A stretch of DNA of 9,567 nt from Candidatus Sulfotelmatobacter sp. (GCA_030049565.1 JASIKQ010000512.1:1-9567), one strand, 5' to 3'. Positions 1-8,259 are shown, numbered from the stretch's first letter. Notes: generated by a model from the sequence alone, not told the origin. Numbers and translations: made by a program.

Positions 1-203
1 CGCCGCAAAGCCGCTTCAATGGAATTCCACACTCTGGGACTGGGTTCGTCCGCAGACCGCAGGTCGCCGGCGGCGGCGACGATCAGATTCAATTCCTTTA
101 GCAATGCCGAGCACGCCGGGCAAGTTCTGAGATGAGCTCTCTGTTCGGCTGTGCTGGCATCCTCGACTTCCGCCAAGCTCTGTTGCAGCTCAACGCAATT
201 CAT
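1..203 (-). CDS. Anti-sigma factor, zinc-finger (zf-HC2) type, 3' end beyond window
   Basis: This gene is incomplete: only its first 67 codons lie in the window, running off the left edge. Starting at the ATG at 203-201, preceded by a GGAGAGG Shine-Dalgarno-like stretch, the protein reads MNCVELQQSLAEVEDAST and contains Cys3 followed by H24-x3-C28-x2-C31 (HLRTCPAC). That is the zinc-binding signature of the anti-sigma domain that holds ECF sigma factors inactive. The segment around residue 58 (RVWNSIEAALRR) is a common linker after such fingers. No membrane helix is visible in the available part; one may lie beyond the edge. It is downstream of the ECF sigma gene on the same strand, so it is probably that factor's cognate inhibitor (inference). 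The gap to the sigma gene is 144 bp, more than the overlap or few bases often seen. Confidence 0.85.
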   Translation of the reverse strand, partial: MNCVELQQSLAEVEDASTAEQRAHLRTCPACSALLKELNLIVAAAGDLRSADEPSPRVWNSIEAALR

Positions 204-347
204 AACCTCTCCCGAGTCCTGCTGCGGCGCTGCTGCACCGCAGTTCTAACGCCCCTGCTAGGTTGAAGCTTCTCTGGCGTGAGGAACGACGAACTGTTCC
301 TGCCACAAGCCAACTTCGTGCAAATTATTGCTTACCATCCTTCTTAA

Positions 348-1064
348 CTACCCTGCCCGAGAGCGGCCGGCCTTTTCGGCTCTATCCGCCCGCAGCAGAT
401 CGCGCAACTTCATGCGCGCCTTGTGCAACTGGGACTTGCTGTTGCCAATCGAGCATCCGACGATTTTGGCGATTTCATTATGCTCGTAACCTTCGACATC
501 GTGAAGAATAAAAATCATTCTATAACCGGGAGGCAGGCTCTCGACGGCACGCTGCAATTGCATGCGATCGATGGAGCCAGCCAGCGCCACATCGTCGGCG
601 CCGAAGTCCTTTTTGGGCGAGTCATCTTCCGTCCCCTGCGTGGTTTCTTCGAGCGAAACCATAGGAAGTGATTTCTTCCGCAAATGCATGAGCACGACGT
701 TGACCGAAAGCCGATGCAGCCAGGTAGAAAACGCAGACTCGCCGCGAAAAGTTGCGATCTTGCGATAAAGCTGTAAGAAGGCTTCCTGGGCCAAGTCTTC
801 GGCTTCCGCGGTGTTTGCGGTCATGCGCAGACACAGCGAGTAAACTCGCCGTTTGTGCTTGTCATAGAGCGCCTGGAACGCTTCTGCGTCCCCGTGCTTG
901 GCCCGGTCGATAGCCTCGGCTTCGCTAAAATCCCTACCGGATTGCTGTCGTGGCTCGGTCAAGCTGGCTTTTCCGGCCGCACTCTTTGGGATGCGGCATA
1001 AGTAGTTTATGTTGTACTGTTTGCGTGACTTTGGTGCGAACCGAAGAAACCCAGCTGTTTCCAT
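348..1064 (-). CDS. ECF (sigma-70 family, RpoE-like) RNA polymerase sigma factor
   Basis: Predicted ECF sigma factor of 238 residues that redirects RNA polymerase to a dedicated regulon. Region 2 spans about residues 58-130 and includes the [15 protein letters not shown] core-binding segment (89-103) and the [18 protein letters not shown] stretch used in -10 recognition. After an acidic linker (138-165), region 4 spans about 168-225 with a helix-turn-helix: [23 protein letters not shown], then [18 protein letters not shown]. The spacing is normal for the family. The first ~45 residues are not conserved-looking, and no clear ribosome binding site precedes the ATG at 1064. A TTG at 962-960 (residue 35) is a plausible alternative start. 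An inverted repeat TAGAT-CGA-ATCTA (1069-1081) lies just upstream of the ATG; its role is unknown. The zinc-finger anti-sigma gene follows downstream and probably regulates it. Confidence 0.92.
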   Translation of the reverse strand: METAGFLRFAPKSRKQYNINYLCRIPKSAAGKASLTEPRQQSGRDFSEAEAIDRAKHGDAEAFQALYDKHKRRVYSLCLRMTANTAEAEDLAQEAFLQLYRKIATFRGESAFSTWLHRLSVNVVLMHLRKKSLPMVSLEETTQGTEDDSPKKDFGADDVALAGSIDRMQLQRAVESLPPGYRMIFILHDVEGYEHNEIAKIVGCSIGNSKSQLHKARMKLRDLLRADRAEKAGRSRAG

Positions 1065-1233
1065 TTATTAGATCGAATCTACCGATCTTCGGATGCAGTC
1101 GGCGCCTTCAGCAACCGCCCGGAATGCCTTCAGAAACCTTTTAGCTTCGCGGGCTTGGAACAACTGCGCACTCTAACATTCAAACCCGATGGGAGACGAA
1201 GAGTCGCGGGCTCCGCAATTTGGTAGTTCGCAG
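1065..1233. other. Intergenic region between MFS and sigma genes
   Basis: This 169-bp gap between the MFS stop and the sigma-factor ATG should hold the promoter of the sigma gene on the minus strand. I see no convincing sigma70 or ECF hexamer pair, no RNA gene and no strong terminator. The only symmetrical element is the 13-bp inverted repeat at 1069-1081 next to the sigma start. Confidence 0.4.
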
Positions 1234-2526
1234 CTATCCCGCAGCGGCCGTGGCCGGTTTGGCGGTGGTAATTGTCTCTAGGCCGTGACCATGCGGCCCA
1301 ATCTCCCGCTGATGCAGCAGAAATGCGAAAAGCACGCCAAGCAGCCCCAGAACAGAGAAAATCCACATGCCAAGCCGGTATCCTCCAGGATTGGAGGCGT
1401 CCGCATGGCTATAGGTATTCGCCCATCCGATCAGCAGGTTGAATCCTCCGAAGCCAATGTTTTGAAGCATCGTCATCAACCCGTAAGCCGTCCCCAGTTT
1501 GGATTGGCCAACGATGTAAGCTACCGACGGCCACATCACTGCCGGAATAAGAGAAAAGGCAACACCCATCATTGCCATCGGTATATATAAATTCACCTGC
1601 GTATACGCCATCATCAGGTACACGGGAATCAGAAGTGACGATCCAATCATCATCAGGAAGGCGCGTTTTCCCACGCGATCCACCCACAAGCCAAACAGCG
1701 GAGTCGCGATCATGGCAAACAGCGTCAACATGCTCGAAAGGAAGCCGCCAAATTCACGCGACGTATGGTGCGCCTCAATGAAGAACTTCACAGCAAACGT
1801 CTGAAAAGGAAAGATCGCGGAATAAAAAACCACGCACAACGCGACAATCAGCCAATAGCTTGTGCCGAATTTCCATAGGTCGCTAAACACAACCTTATCG
1901 GTGGAAACCTCGCCCAGACTGTAATTCTTTTCCGCTCTATCCTCCATCAGCCAATAAACCGCCGCTCCCACCACGCAGAGCACCGAAAAACCTACCGCAA
2001 TCAGGAAAGGTCCTTGCCAGGTCGCATATGCCGATCTTGCCCATGTGGGAGAGTTCAGCGCCGCAAACGTCCCCAGACGCGACGCGGTCAAATTCAATCC
2101 GAAAGCGAAGCTGAGTTCTTTCCCCCGAAACCATCGTGCCAATGCCGTCGTGACTGCAACATTTAGCGACTCCGCTCCCATCCCAAAAATAAGCCGGCCA
2201 GTCGCCATTATGGGGAGGTGTCCAGTCGCCGCCGTCACCCCCGGCCCAATAAAAGAGAGCACCGCGAAAATCATCAGCGACTTGCGCAACCCCATGCGAT
2301 CGATAATGAAGCCCCCGATCACCACAGTAAAAATGTTGGGAAAGCTGTACATGAACTGCAAGAATCCGATGTCCACATCCGAAAACTTAAGCTGCTGTTT
2401 CAGCACGTCGGCTAGGGGGCTGAGCGCATCGTAGGCGTAATAACTGCCAAACATGGCGAGGCTGACAAAGATGAGGACCAGCCAGCGGTAGAAGCGGCTG
2501 GGTTCGGGGCGCTTGGTTTCAGTCAT
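1234..2526 (-). CDS. MFS transporter, MFSD1-like
   Basis: A 430-residue major facilitator superfamily carrier of the inner membrane. Hydrophobic segments fit 12 helices in two halves, with a polar central loop (about 194-218). The loop between helices 2 and 3 carries motif A, GGFIIDRMGLRKS (71-83), and the second half carries its counterpart GLWVDRVGKRA (279-289). The N-terminal part, with YYAYDALSPLADVLKQQ and then FMYSFPNIFTVVIGGFIIDR, resembles the MFSD1 branch (lysosomal dipeptide carrier in animals, with uncharacterised bacterial relatives). That placement is from memory of the family and is weaker than the MFS call. The substrate cannot be told from sequence. The C-terminal tail is His/Gly- then Ala-rich. 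It starts 111 bp after tpiA on the same strand, so it could be a read-through member of the glycolytic cluster or stand alone. No strong Shine-Dalgarno precedes the ATG. Confidence 0.9.
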   Translation of the reverse strand: MTETKRPEPSRFYRWLVLIFVSLAMFGSYYAYDALSPLADVLKQQLKFSDVDIGFLQFMYSFPNIFTVVIGGFIIDRMGLRKSLMIFAVLSFIGPGVTAATGHLPIMATGRLIFGMGAESLNVAVTTALARWFRGKELSFAFGLNLTASRLGTFAALNSPTWARSAYATWQGPFLIAVGFSVLCVVGAAVYWLMEDRAEKNYSLGEVSTDKVVFSDLWKFGTSYWLIVALCVVFYSAIFPFQTFAVKFFIEAHHTSREFGGFLSSMLTLFAMIATPLFGLWVDRVGKRAFLMMIGSSLLIPVYLMMAYTQVNLYIPMAMMGVAFSLIPAVMWPSVAYIVGQSKLGTAYGLMTMLQNIGFGGFNLLIGWANTYSHADASNPGGYRLGMWIFSVLGLLGVLFAFLLHQREIGPHGHGLETITTAKPATAAAG

Positions 2527-2637
2527 CTACTACGCTCTTTCCTGAAGTCGTAGCATTGCGAACAGGAAGATTAGCAGATGTAGTGAGCGGGGGAAAGGTT
2601 TGGGATGGGTGCGTCGGCGAAGCCAGGTGACTTGGCA

Positions 2638-3387
2638 TTAGTACTTCACAATGGCAGCAAATGACTTCGCTTCCAGCGAAGCGCCGCCGACCAGGGCTCC
2701 GTCGATTTCTTCTTGCGCCATGAGTGCAGAGGCATTTTCGGGCTTGACTGAGCCTCCGTAGAGAATGCGCAGCTGGGAAGCGAATGGTTCTCCGAATATT
2801 TCCGCTGCTGCGCGGCGGATTACGGCGTGTGCTTCGGCGGCCAATTCTGGAGTGGCGGTCTTGCCAGTACCGATGGCCCATACCGGTTCGTAGGCAACGA
2901 CTAATTTGGCCGCTTTCTTCGACGAGATAGCATGAAAGGCGCGAACGCACTGGCGGCGCAGTACGTCGTCGGTGAGTCCGGCCTCGCGCTCTTCGAGCAC
3001 CTCGCCGACGCAGCAGATGGGAATAAGGCCGGATTCGAGTGCGGCTTTGAGTCGCAGGTTCACGGTGTCATCGGTCTCACCGAAATACTGGCGGCGCTCG
3101 GAGTGGCCCACGATCACGTGTGTTATGCCAAGGGACAGCAGCATGTTGGCGGAAATTTCGCCGGTGAAAGCGCCTTCGGGCTTCCAGTGGACGTTCTGCG
3201 CTCCGATGGAAATGTTGGAGCCTCTTGCCGCTTCGAGCGCGGCTGCGAGATCGATATAAGGTGGGCAAACGACGATTTCATCGCGTTCGTGGCCGACGAC
3301 CAGCGGAAAGAAATCGCGGAAGAAGGCGCGGGTTTCATCGGGGGTTTTGTACATTTTCCAGTTGGCTGCGATGAGTTTCTTTCTCAT
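2638..3387 (-). CDS. tpiA: Triose-phosphate isomerase
   Basis: Interconverts dihydroxyacetone phosphate and glyceraldehyde 3-phosphate in the cytoplasm. The 249-residue protein has the normal length and all hallmarks: NWKMYK with catalytic Lys11, IVGHSERR with the electrophile His95, AYEPVWAIGTGKTA with the general base Glu167 and the flexible phosphate-gripping loop 6, and phosphate-binding LYGGSVKPENA (209-219) and LVGGASL (232-238). Its ATG (3387-3385) directly follows the TAA of the macro-domain gene with no intervening base. An AGAGG ribosome site (3400-3396) lies inside the end of that gene with an 8-nt spacing, so translation is likely coupled. It is the last gene of the gap-pgk-macro-tpiA run. 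secG, a common neighbour of tpiA in bacteria, is not next to it here. Confidence 0.98.
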   Translation of the reverse strand: MRKKLIAANWKMYKTPDETRAFFRDFFPLVVGHERDEIVVCPPYIDLAAALEAARGSNISIGAQNVHWKPEGAFTGEISANMLLSLGITHVIVGHSERRQYFGETDDTVNLRLKAALESGLIPICCVGEVLEEREAGLTDDVLRRQCVRAFHAISSKKAAKLVVAYEPVWAIGTGKTATPELAAEAHAVIRRAAAEIFGEPFASQLRILYGGSVKPENASALMAQEEIDGALVGGASLEAKSFAAIVKY

Positions 3388-4008
3388 TTAGAAGACCTCT
3401 TCGACCTGGAATGAAGCAGTACTTGATGCCAGTCTTTTGGCGGCTCGCACGTAGATTTTCAGTGTAGATACGTCAAACAGGACAAATCGAACTTTCGTCA
3501 CATGAGCGGCGATCGCTAAAGCATCGATGGTGGCGGAGATCGCGACAGAAGCGGCTTCCGCGAGCGGATATCCGTAGGCGCCGGTCGAAATGGCTGGGAA
3601 AGATAGAGAGTTGAGCCTGTGCTCATCGGCGAGGCGGATGGACTCGCGATGACAACTGGCCAGCTTCTCGGCCTCTCGGGATGCGCCGCCGCGATAGATC
3701 GGGCCGACAGTGTGAATGACGTATTTTGCTGCTAGGTTGCCGCCCGTCGTGATTACGGCTTTTCCCGCGGCCAGGCTGCCAATCTTGCCTGCGATCTGCC
3801 GGCATTCGGCCAGAATGGCTGGGCCACCCGTGCGATGGATCGCGCCATCAACTCCTCCGCCGCCGAGGAGTGACGAGTTGGCGGCGTTCACGATGGCGTC
3901 GGTGGTTTCGCGGGTAATGTCGGCGGGACCGAAAACGTCAATGGTCTTGCCGTTTTCTGAAATCAGCCGGATTGTGGAATCTTGCACGCCTTTATTCTGT
4001 GCGGTCAC
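3388..4008 (-). CDS. Macro-domain protein, probable O-acetyl-ADP-ribose deacetylase (YmdB/MacroD-like)
   Basis: A 206-residue protein made almost entirely of one macro domain, which binds ADP-ribose and in the MacroD/YmdB group hydrolyses O-acetyl-ADP-ribose or mono-ADP-ribosyl groups on proteins. Visible motifs are DAIVNAANSSLLGGGGVDGAI (37-57), where Asn41/Asn44 and the Gly-rich loop with Asp54 contact the distal ribose, IHRTGGPAILAEC (57-69), YVIHTVGPIY (96-105), and the diphosphate loop PAISTGAYGYP (138-148). This set matches the catalytically active MacroD type rather than a binding-only domain. The start is a GTG (4008-4006) with CAGGAAA just before it. Its stop abuts the tpiA start. 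It is separated from pgk by 102 bp containing a short repeat-like stretch. Position inside a triose-phosphate operon is unusual; a link to NAD/ADP-ribose metabolism or to ADP-ribosylated GAPDH is speculation. Confidence 0.93.
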   Translation of the reverse strand: MTAQNKGVQDSTIRLISENGKTIDVFGPADITRETTDAIVNAANSSLLGGGGVDGAIHRTGGPAILAECRQIAGKIGSLAAGKAVITTGGNLAAKYVIHTVGPIYRGGASREAEKLASCHRESIRLADEHRLNSLSFPAISTGAYGYPLAEAASVAISATIDALAIAAHVTKVRFVLFDVSTLKIYVRAAKRLASSTASFQVEEVF

Positions 4009-4071
4009 TTTCCTGCTCGATCAAGAAAAACAGACACTTGAAACACTCGCTTCAGAAAACCCAAAAGCTTT

Positions 4072-4101
4072 GAACCACAGAGGGCACAGAAGAACAGAGG
4101 G
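4072..4101. repeat. Short tandem-like CACAGAGG repeat tract
   Basis: Between pgk and the macro-domain gene the plus strand reads ACCACAGAGGGCACAGAAG followed by AACAGAGGG, three imperfect 8-9-nt units of a purine-rich CACAGAGG type. From memory, similar ACCACAGAGGACACAGAGG tracts recur between genes in many environmental bacteria with no assigned role. Whether other copies exist in this genome cannot be judged from this window. Confidence 0.4.
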
Positions 4102-4110
4102 TAAAGCTCA

Positions 4111-5319
4111 CTATTTATTGGTGAGCGCTTCGACGCCCGGCAGCTTCCTGCCTTCGAGAAATTCCAGCGACGCTCCGCCGCCGGTAGAAATGTGGGTAAT
4201 CTTGTCGGCGACATCAGCGGCGTGAACCGCGGCCACCGTGTCGCCGCCGCCAACGATCGAAATCGCGCCGGCATTTTCAGCAATGGCGTGGGCCACACGG
4301 AAGGTTCCGCGAGAGAATCCGGGTACTTCGAACACGCCCATCGGTCCGTTCCACACGATGGTGCGGGCGCGGGAAATCTCTTCCGAGAATAGTTCGATCG
4401 TTTTCGGGCCGATGTCGAGCGCCATGCGATCGGCGGGGATGGGTTGGCGCTCACCGATCTGCTGCGTGACGGAGTTTGCTTCCGGTTTCATGGCGACCAC
4501 GTGATCGATCGGCAGCAGGAACTTCACACTGCGTTGCCGGGCTTCCTCCAGCAGGTGACGGGCGAGGTCGAGTTTGTCGGCTTCGAGCAGGGATTTGCCG
4601 ATTTCGTATCCTTGAGCTTTCAGAAACGTATAGGCCATGCCGCCGCCGACGATCAGGGAATCGACCTTAGTCATAAGGTTGCGAATGACGCCGATTTTAT
4701 CGCTGACCTTGGCGCCACCGAGAATGGCGATGAATGGCGGCTCGGGATGATCCAGCGCCTTGCCCAGATATTGCAGCTCTTTTTCCATGAGCAATCCGGC
4801 AGCGGATTTGGTCATGAACTTGGTCATGCCGACAGTAGAGGCGTGGGCCCGATGTGCGGCGCCGAAGGCGTCGTTGACGTAGTACTCCGCCAGGTTGGCC
4901 AATTGGCGGGCAAACTTCTCGTCGTTGGCTTCTTCTTCCGCGTAAAAACGCAGATTCTCCAGCAGCAGGGTTTGGCCTTTCTCCAGTTGTGTGGCGACTT
5001 CTTCGGCCTCGGGACCGACGCAATCAGGGCAGAAGCCGACATTTTCGCCGCGCGCCAGTTCTTTATCGAGCACCATACGCAGGCGCTCGGCCACTGGCTT
5101 AAGGCTCATCTTCGGATTCGGCTTGCCCTTGGGCCGACCGAGGTGCGAGGCCAGAATCAGGCGCGCGCCGTGGCGCAGCGCATATTCGATCGAGGGCAGC
5201 GTCTCGCGGATACGGGTATCGTCCATGACCCGGCCGTCGTCGAGGGGAACATTGAAGTCGACGCGCATGAAGACGCGGTTGCCGCTCAGGGGGATATCAC
5301 GGATGGAGAGTTTGGACAT
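4111..5319 (-). CDS. pgk: Phosphoglycerate kinase
   Basis: Transfers the acyl phosphate of 1,3-bisphosphoglycerate to ADP in glycolysis, and runs in reverse in gluconeogenesis. It is 402 residues, the usual bacterial length. The N-terminal substrate lobe shows [11 protein letters not shown] (19-29), SHLGRPKG (58-65), LLLENLRFY (118-126) and [13 protein letters not shown] (149-161). The C-terminal nucleotide lobe shows GGAKVSDK (201-208), the WNGPMGVFE motif (323-331), GGGDT (357-361) and STGGGA (378-383). No key residue is missing. It lies 160 bp downstream of gap on the same strand. That spacer holds a strong hairpin and no evident promoter, which suggests co-transcription with gap and possible processing between the two. 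The ATG at 5319 has only a distant AAGGA upstream, so its ribosome binding site is weak. Confidence 0.98.
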   Translation of the reverse strand: MSKLSIRDIPLSGNRVFMRVDFNVPLDDGRVMDDTRIRETLPSIEYALRHGARLILASHLGRPKGKPNPKMSLKPVAERLRMVLDKELARGENVGFCPDCVGPEAEEVATQLEKGQTLLLENLRFYAEEEANDEKFARQLANLAEYYVNDAFGAAHRAHASTVGMTKFMTKSAAGLLMEKELQYLGKALDHPEPPFIAILGGAKVSDKIGVIRNLMTKVDSLIVGGGMAYTFLKAQGYEIGKSLLEADKLDLARHLLEEARQRSVKFLLPIDHVVAMKPEANSVTQQIGERQPIPADRMALDIGPKTIELFSEEISRARTIVWNGPMGVFEVPGFSRGTFRVAHAIAENAGAISIVGGGDTVAAVHAADVADKITHISTGGGASLEFLEGRKLPGVEALTNK

Positions 5320-5397
5320 GGGCTGGTTTCGTCCTTGTTACGTCCTTAATTGCGGGATTTAATCATATGCCAGGCTGCGGTGATGGTAAACAGCAGT

Positions 5398-5429
5398 TTC
5401 CTCACCGATCCTTTCGGATCGGTGAGGAA
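5398..5429 (-). other. Strong intercistronic hairpin between gap and pgk
   Basis: A perfect 14-bp inverted repeat (arms 5398-5411 and 5416-5429) encloses a 4-nt loop. In the minus-strand transcript of the gap-pgk operon the loop is GAAA closed by a C-G pair, a GNRA tetraloop of high stability. No run of U follows on either strand, so it is not a canonical intrinsic terminator. A role in mRNA processing, 3' protection of the gap message or attenuation of pgk is plausible. It could also be a copy of a dispersed palindromic repeat. Confidence 0.75.
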
Positions 5430-5479
5430 TGACATCCTAAATCTCTTGGCCAAGCGCCGCAGCTACCATCCTGTGTGCG

Positions 5480-6490
<1,011 letters not shown>

Positions 6491-6550
6491 GATGCCTCCA
6501 TTCTATCGATGTGTGCTCGAATCGTTCCGAACCGGTGTGCATACAAAATG

Positions 6551-6580
6551 ATGTTAGCAGGTACTGAGAAATGGCGTAAA
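6551..6580 (-). promoter_or_regulatory. Possible sigma70-type promoter of gap
   Basis: On the minus strand TTTACG (6580-6575) and TAACAT (6556-6551) are separated by 18 bp, each matching four of six consensus positions. It lies about 60 bp upstream of the gap ATG, in the intergenic space after the PPOX gene. This is the best pair I could find there but it is weak. Confidence 0.3.
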
Positions 6581-6636
6581 CGCTTCCTGTATCGCTCGAA
6601 AGGACGATGATTCCCGCCACAGAATTGGCACGAGGG

Positions 6637-6999
6637 CTAGGGAAAACTTAGCTCGAGGTAAGTGTCAGTTCTGCTCCAGATCAGTGGCAGGCGGGCCAAC
6701 CAGTACTTATGATTGATCCTTTGCCGCGCATGGGCGTGATCCTGCGGGGGCAGAATGCGAGCTATGGCTGGAAACTCGGGTCCCATTACTTTGCCGCCCA
6801 TGGTGCAGGGAGCCACCGTGACCTGTGCATTGTTGCGAATGCGTTTTACTTTGCCCATGTCGCTGCGAGTCATGACGTAGAGCTTGCCCGCTTCTTCTCC
6901 AAACCAGACGGGCGTGGCGACCTTTATCCCATTCTTGCGAAAGGTGGCAAGTGAAAGGTATTTCCGACCACGAAGGGCGGGGGGAGTTTCCGCGGGCAT
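6637..6999 (-). CDS. PPOX-class (pyridoxamine 5'-phosphate oxidase-fold) protein, probable F420/FMN-dependent
   Basis: A 120-residue protein with the split beta-barrel of pyridoxamine-phosphate-oxidase-like enzymes. LRGRKYLSLATFRKNGIKVATPVWFGEEAGKLYVMT (9-44) followed by KVKRIRNNAQVTVAPC (50-65) resembles the PPOX family of predicted F420-dependent oxidoreductases related to mycobacterial Rv2061c. Cofactor (F420, FMN or haem) and substrate cannot be decided from sequence. The chosen start is ATG at 6999, placing the LRG-KY strand at residue 9. An in-frame TTG at 7053 would add 18 residues of non-domain sequence. No Shine-Dalgarno precedes the ATG. A TACAAT -10-like box (7012-7007) lies so close that the message could be nearly leaderless. 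It diverges from the kinase gene and reads towards gap, 146 bp away. Confidence 0.85.
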   Translation of the reverse strand: MPAETPPALRGRKYLSLATFRKNGIKVATPVWFGEEAGKLYVMTRSDMGKVKRIRNNAQVTVAPCTMGGKVMGPEFPAIARILPPQDHAHARQRINHKYWLARLPLIWSRTDTYLELSFP

Positions 7000-7006
7000 A
7001 AGGATG

Positions 7007-7012
7007 ATTGTA
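7007..7012 (-). promoter_or_regulatory. Possible -10 box of the PPOX gene
   Basis: TACAAT on the minus strand matches five of six positions of the sigma70 -10 box and ends 7 nt before the ATG at 6999. There is no good -35 at 16-18 bp. If used, transcription would start at or next to the ATG. Confidence 0.2.
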
Positions 7013-7126
7013 TCTGCGCTCACACCGGAGGGCACGGTTGGCGATCGGCCCAAAACCGCGCCCGCCGTTCATGCCAAGGTACGGCTGATTGCTCCGTCCC
7101 CTGAATCTGTGTTAAAAGCCTCTCAT

Positions 7127-8131
7127 ATGCGTAAATGGATGCGCGAGCGCTTGCAGCGCCGCAAGAAGGCTCCTCAAAGTTCGTCGGAACAAAATCCTGC
7201 GACCCCACCGCCATTACAGCCAGCCTATTTTGACGTTGAGCAACCCGTCAATCCTGAGGAGACCGCGAGATCCGCGCCTGAGACTGTAGCTTCGATTCCG
7301 TCTAAGCAGCCGGCTGAAAGCGAGCCGGCAGGCGAAGCCGGTGCGAGAGTAGAAGCCGGTCAGAGGGAAGAATCGGCCAGAGAGCGTCCCGCAAATCAAC
7401 CTGGCGCGGGGTCGCGCCAGTTTAGCCGCGGTGGGCGGCGACGCGGTGGACGGGGGCGACGCGGAGCCGGACGGGAAGCTCCGGGACGAGAACAGGCCGT
7501 GGCGCAAGCTTTCGCGCCCAAGGGATCGATTGCAGGAGGAGTGGCACAGCCGATTGAGGAAATACAGCCGGCGGAGTATCCCGAGGCTGAAACGGAACGC
7601 CCGGTTGCTCCAGCTCCAGCAGCAGTCCAACCTCCTGCGGCTGTGCCGCAGCGCGCGCCCAAAGGCATCGTCGTGCTGGCAATCGGATTGCCGGGATCGG
7701 GCAAGAGTTCCTGGTTCAAGCGCCACAACGTGACGCCGCTTTCCAGCGACATGATGCGCAGCTTGCTATTCGATAACGTCCGCGAACAGCGTTATCAGGA
7801 TTTGGTGTTCTCCAATCTGCGCTCGCTGCTGAAGGCGAGACTGATTGCCAAACGTCCGATGAATTATGTGGATGCCACCAACCTGACGCCGCAGGAGCGG
7901 CAGCACTGGATCAAGCTGGCGAAGGATTATCAGTATGAGGTGCACGCGGTATTTTTCGATGTGCCGCTGCAGGTATGCATCGAGCGGCATCAGCGGCGGG
8001 ACCGCGTGGTTCCGGAAGATGTGATGCGACGCATGGCGGCCAAGCTGAAATCTCCGACATTTGACGAGGGATTTGCGAAGATTACGGTTGTGAGGGTCAA
8101 AAAGAAGGAGGCCGGCGCGGAGGCGGAGTAG
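7127..8131 (+). CDS. P-loop polynucleotide-kinase-like ATPase with disordered Arg/Gly-rich N-terminal region
   Basis: A 334-residue protein in two parts. Residues 1-178 look disordered: a basic start (MRKWMRERLQRRKK), a Pro/Glu/Ala-rich stretch, an Arg/Gly block at 101-117 (RGGRRRGGRGRRGAGR) and a Pro/Ala linker. Residues 180-325 form a P-loop kinase: GLPGSGKS Walker A (187-194), SSD (206-208), YVDATNLTPQER (247-258) and an Arg-rich lid RHQRRDRVVPEDVMRRM (287-303). This combination resembles the T4 Pnk/AAA_33 type kinases, which phosphorylate nucleic-acid 5' ends or other small targets. The RGG-like block suggests RNA or DNA binding (inference). The open frame extends upstream to 6884, but that would overlap the divergent PPOX gene; MRKW at 7127 is the natural start. 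No clear ribosome site is visible. A zeta-toxin-like or small-metabolite kinase role is the alternative. Confidence 0.85.
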   Translation: MRKWMRERLQRRKKAPQSSSEQNPATPPPLQPAYFDVEQPVNPEETARSAPETVASIPSKQPAESEPAGEAGARVEAGQREESARERPANQPGAGSRQFSRGGRRRGGRGRRGAGREAPGREQAVAQAFAPKGSIAGGVAQPIEEIQPAEYPEAETERPVAPAPAAVQPPAAVPQRAPKGIVVLAIGLPGSGKSSWFKRHNVTPLSSDMMRSLLFDNVREQRYQDLVFSNLRSLLKARLIAKRPMNYVDATNLTPQERQHWIKLAKDYQYEVHAVFFDVPLQVCIERHQRRDRVVPEDVMRRMAAKLKSPTFDEGFAKITVVRVKKKEAGAEAE

Positions 8132-8163
8132 GCGGCGCTTGGTCGACGCATGGTCCGGCAGGT

Positions 8164-8186
8164 CCACCCGTCTTTTCACGGGTTGG
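8164..8186. terminator. Weak hairpin between convergent genes
   Basis: CCACCCGT (8164-8171) can pair with ACGGGTTGG (8178-8186) around a CTTTTC loop, with one bulged T. It lies between the stop codons of the kinase gene and the convergent isochorismatase-family gene, where a bidirectional terminator would be expected. No U tract follows in either direction, so the assignment is tentative. Confidence 0.3.
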
Positions 8187-8259
8187 AATACATCAGTAGA
8201 TTCAAGAGTCAATAGCCAAAGTTACGAATCACGTTTCCTTGGACTTTCGCCGGCCTGCC

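Noticed and set aside
263..511. 82-codon plus-strand open frame at the sigma-gene end
   Set aside because: Cys/Arg/Ser-rich translation overlapping the real sigma gene in antisense; no family resemblance.
2527..2637. Terminator after tpiA (GCCA...TGGC imperfect palindrome)
   Set aside because: Short imperfect stem with no U tract on the minus strand.
4444..5349. 301-codon open frame on the plus strand opposite pgk
   Set aside because: Shadow of pgk; no recognisable motif and no supporting ribosome site.
7000..7053. TTG start for the PPOX protein, adding 18 residues
   Set aside because: The added residues are not part of the fold, and the ATG at 6999 puts the first conserved strand at the usual place. 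Not excluded.
6884..7126. Upstream extension of the kinase gene (81 extra codons)
   Set aside because: It would overlap the divergent PPOX coding region by over 100 bp and adds sequence without domain-like features. The basic MRKWMRERLQ start at 7127 is more natural.
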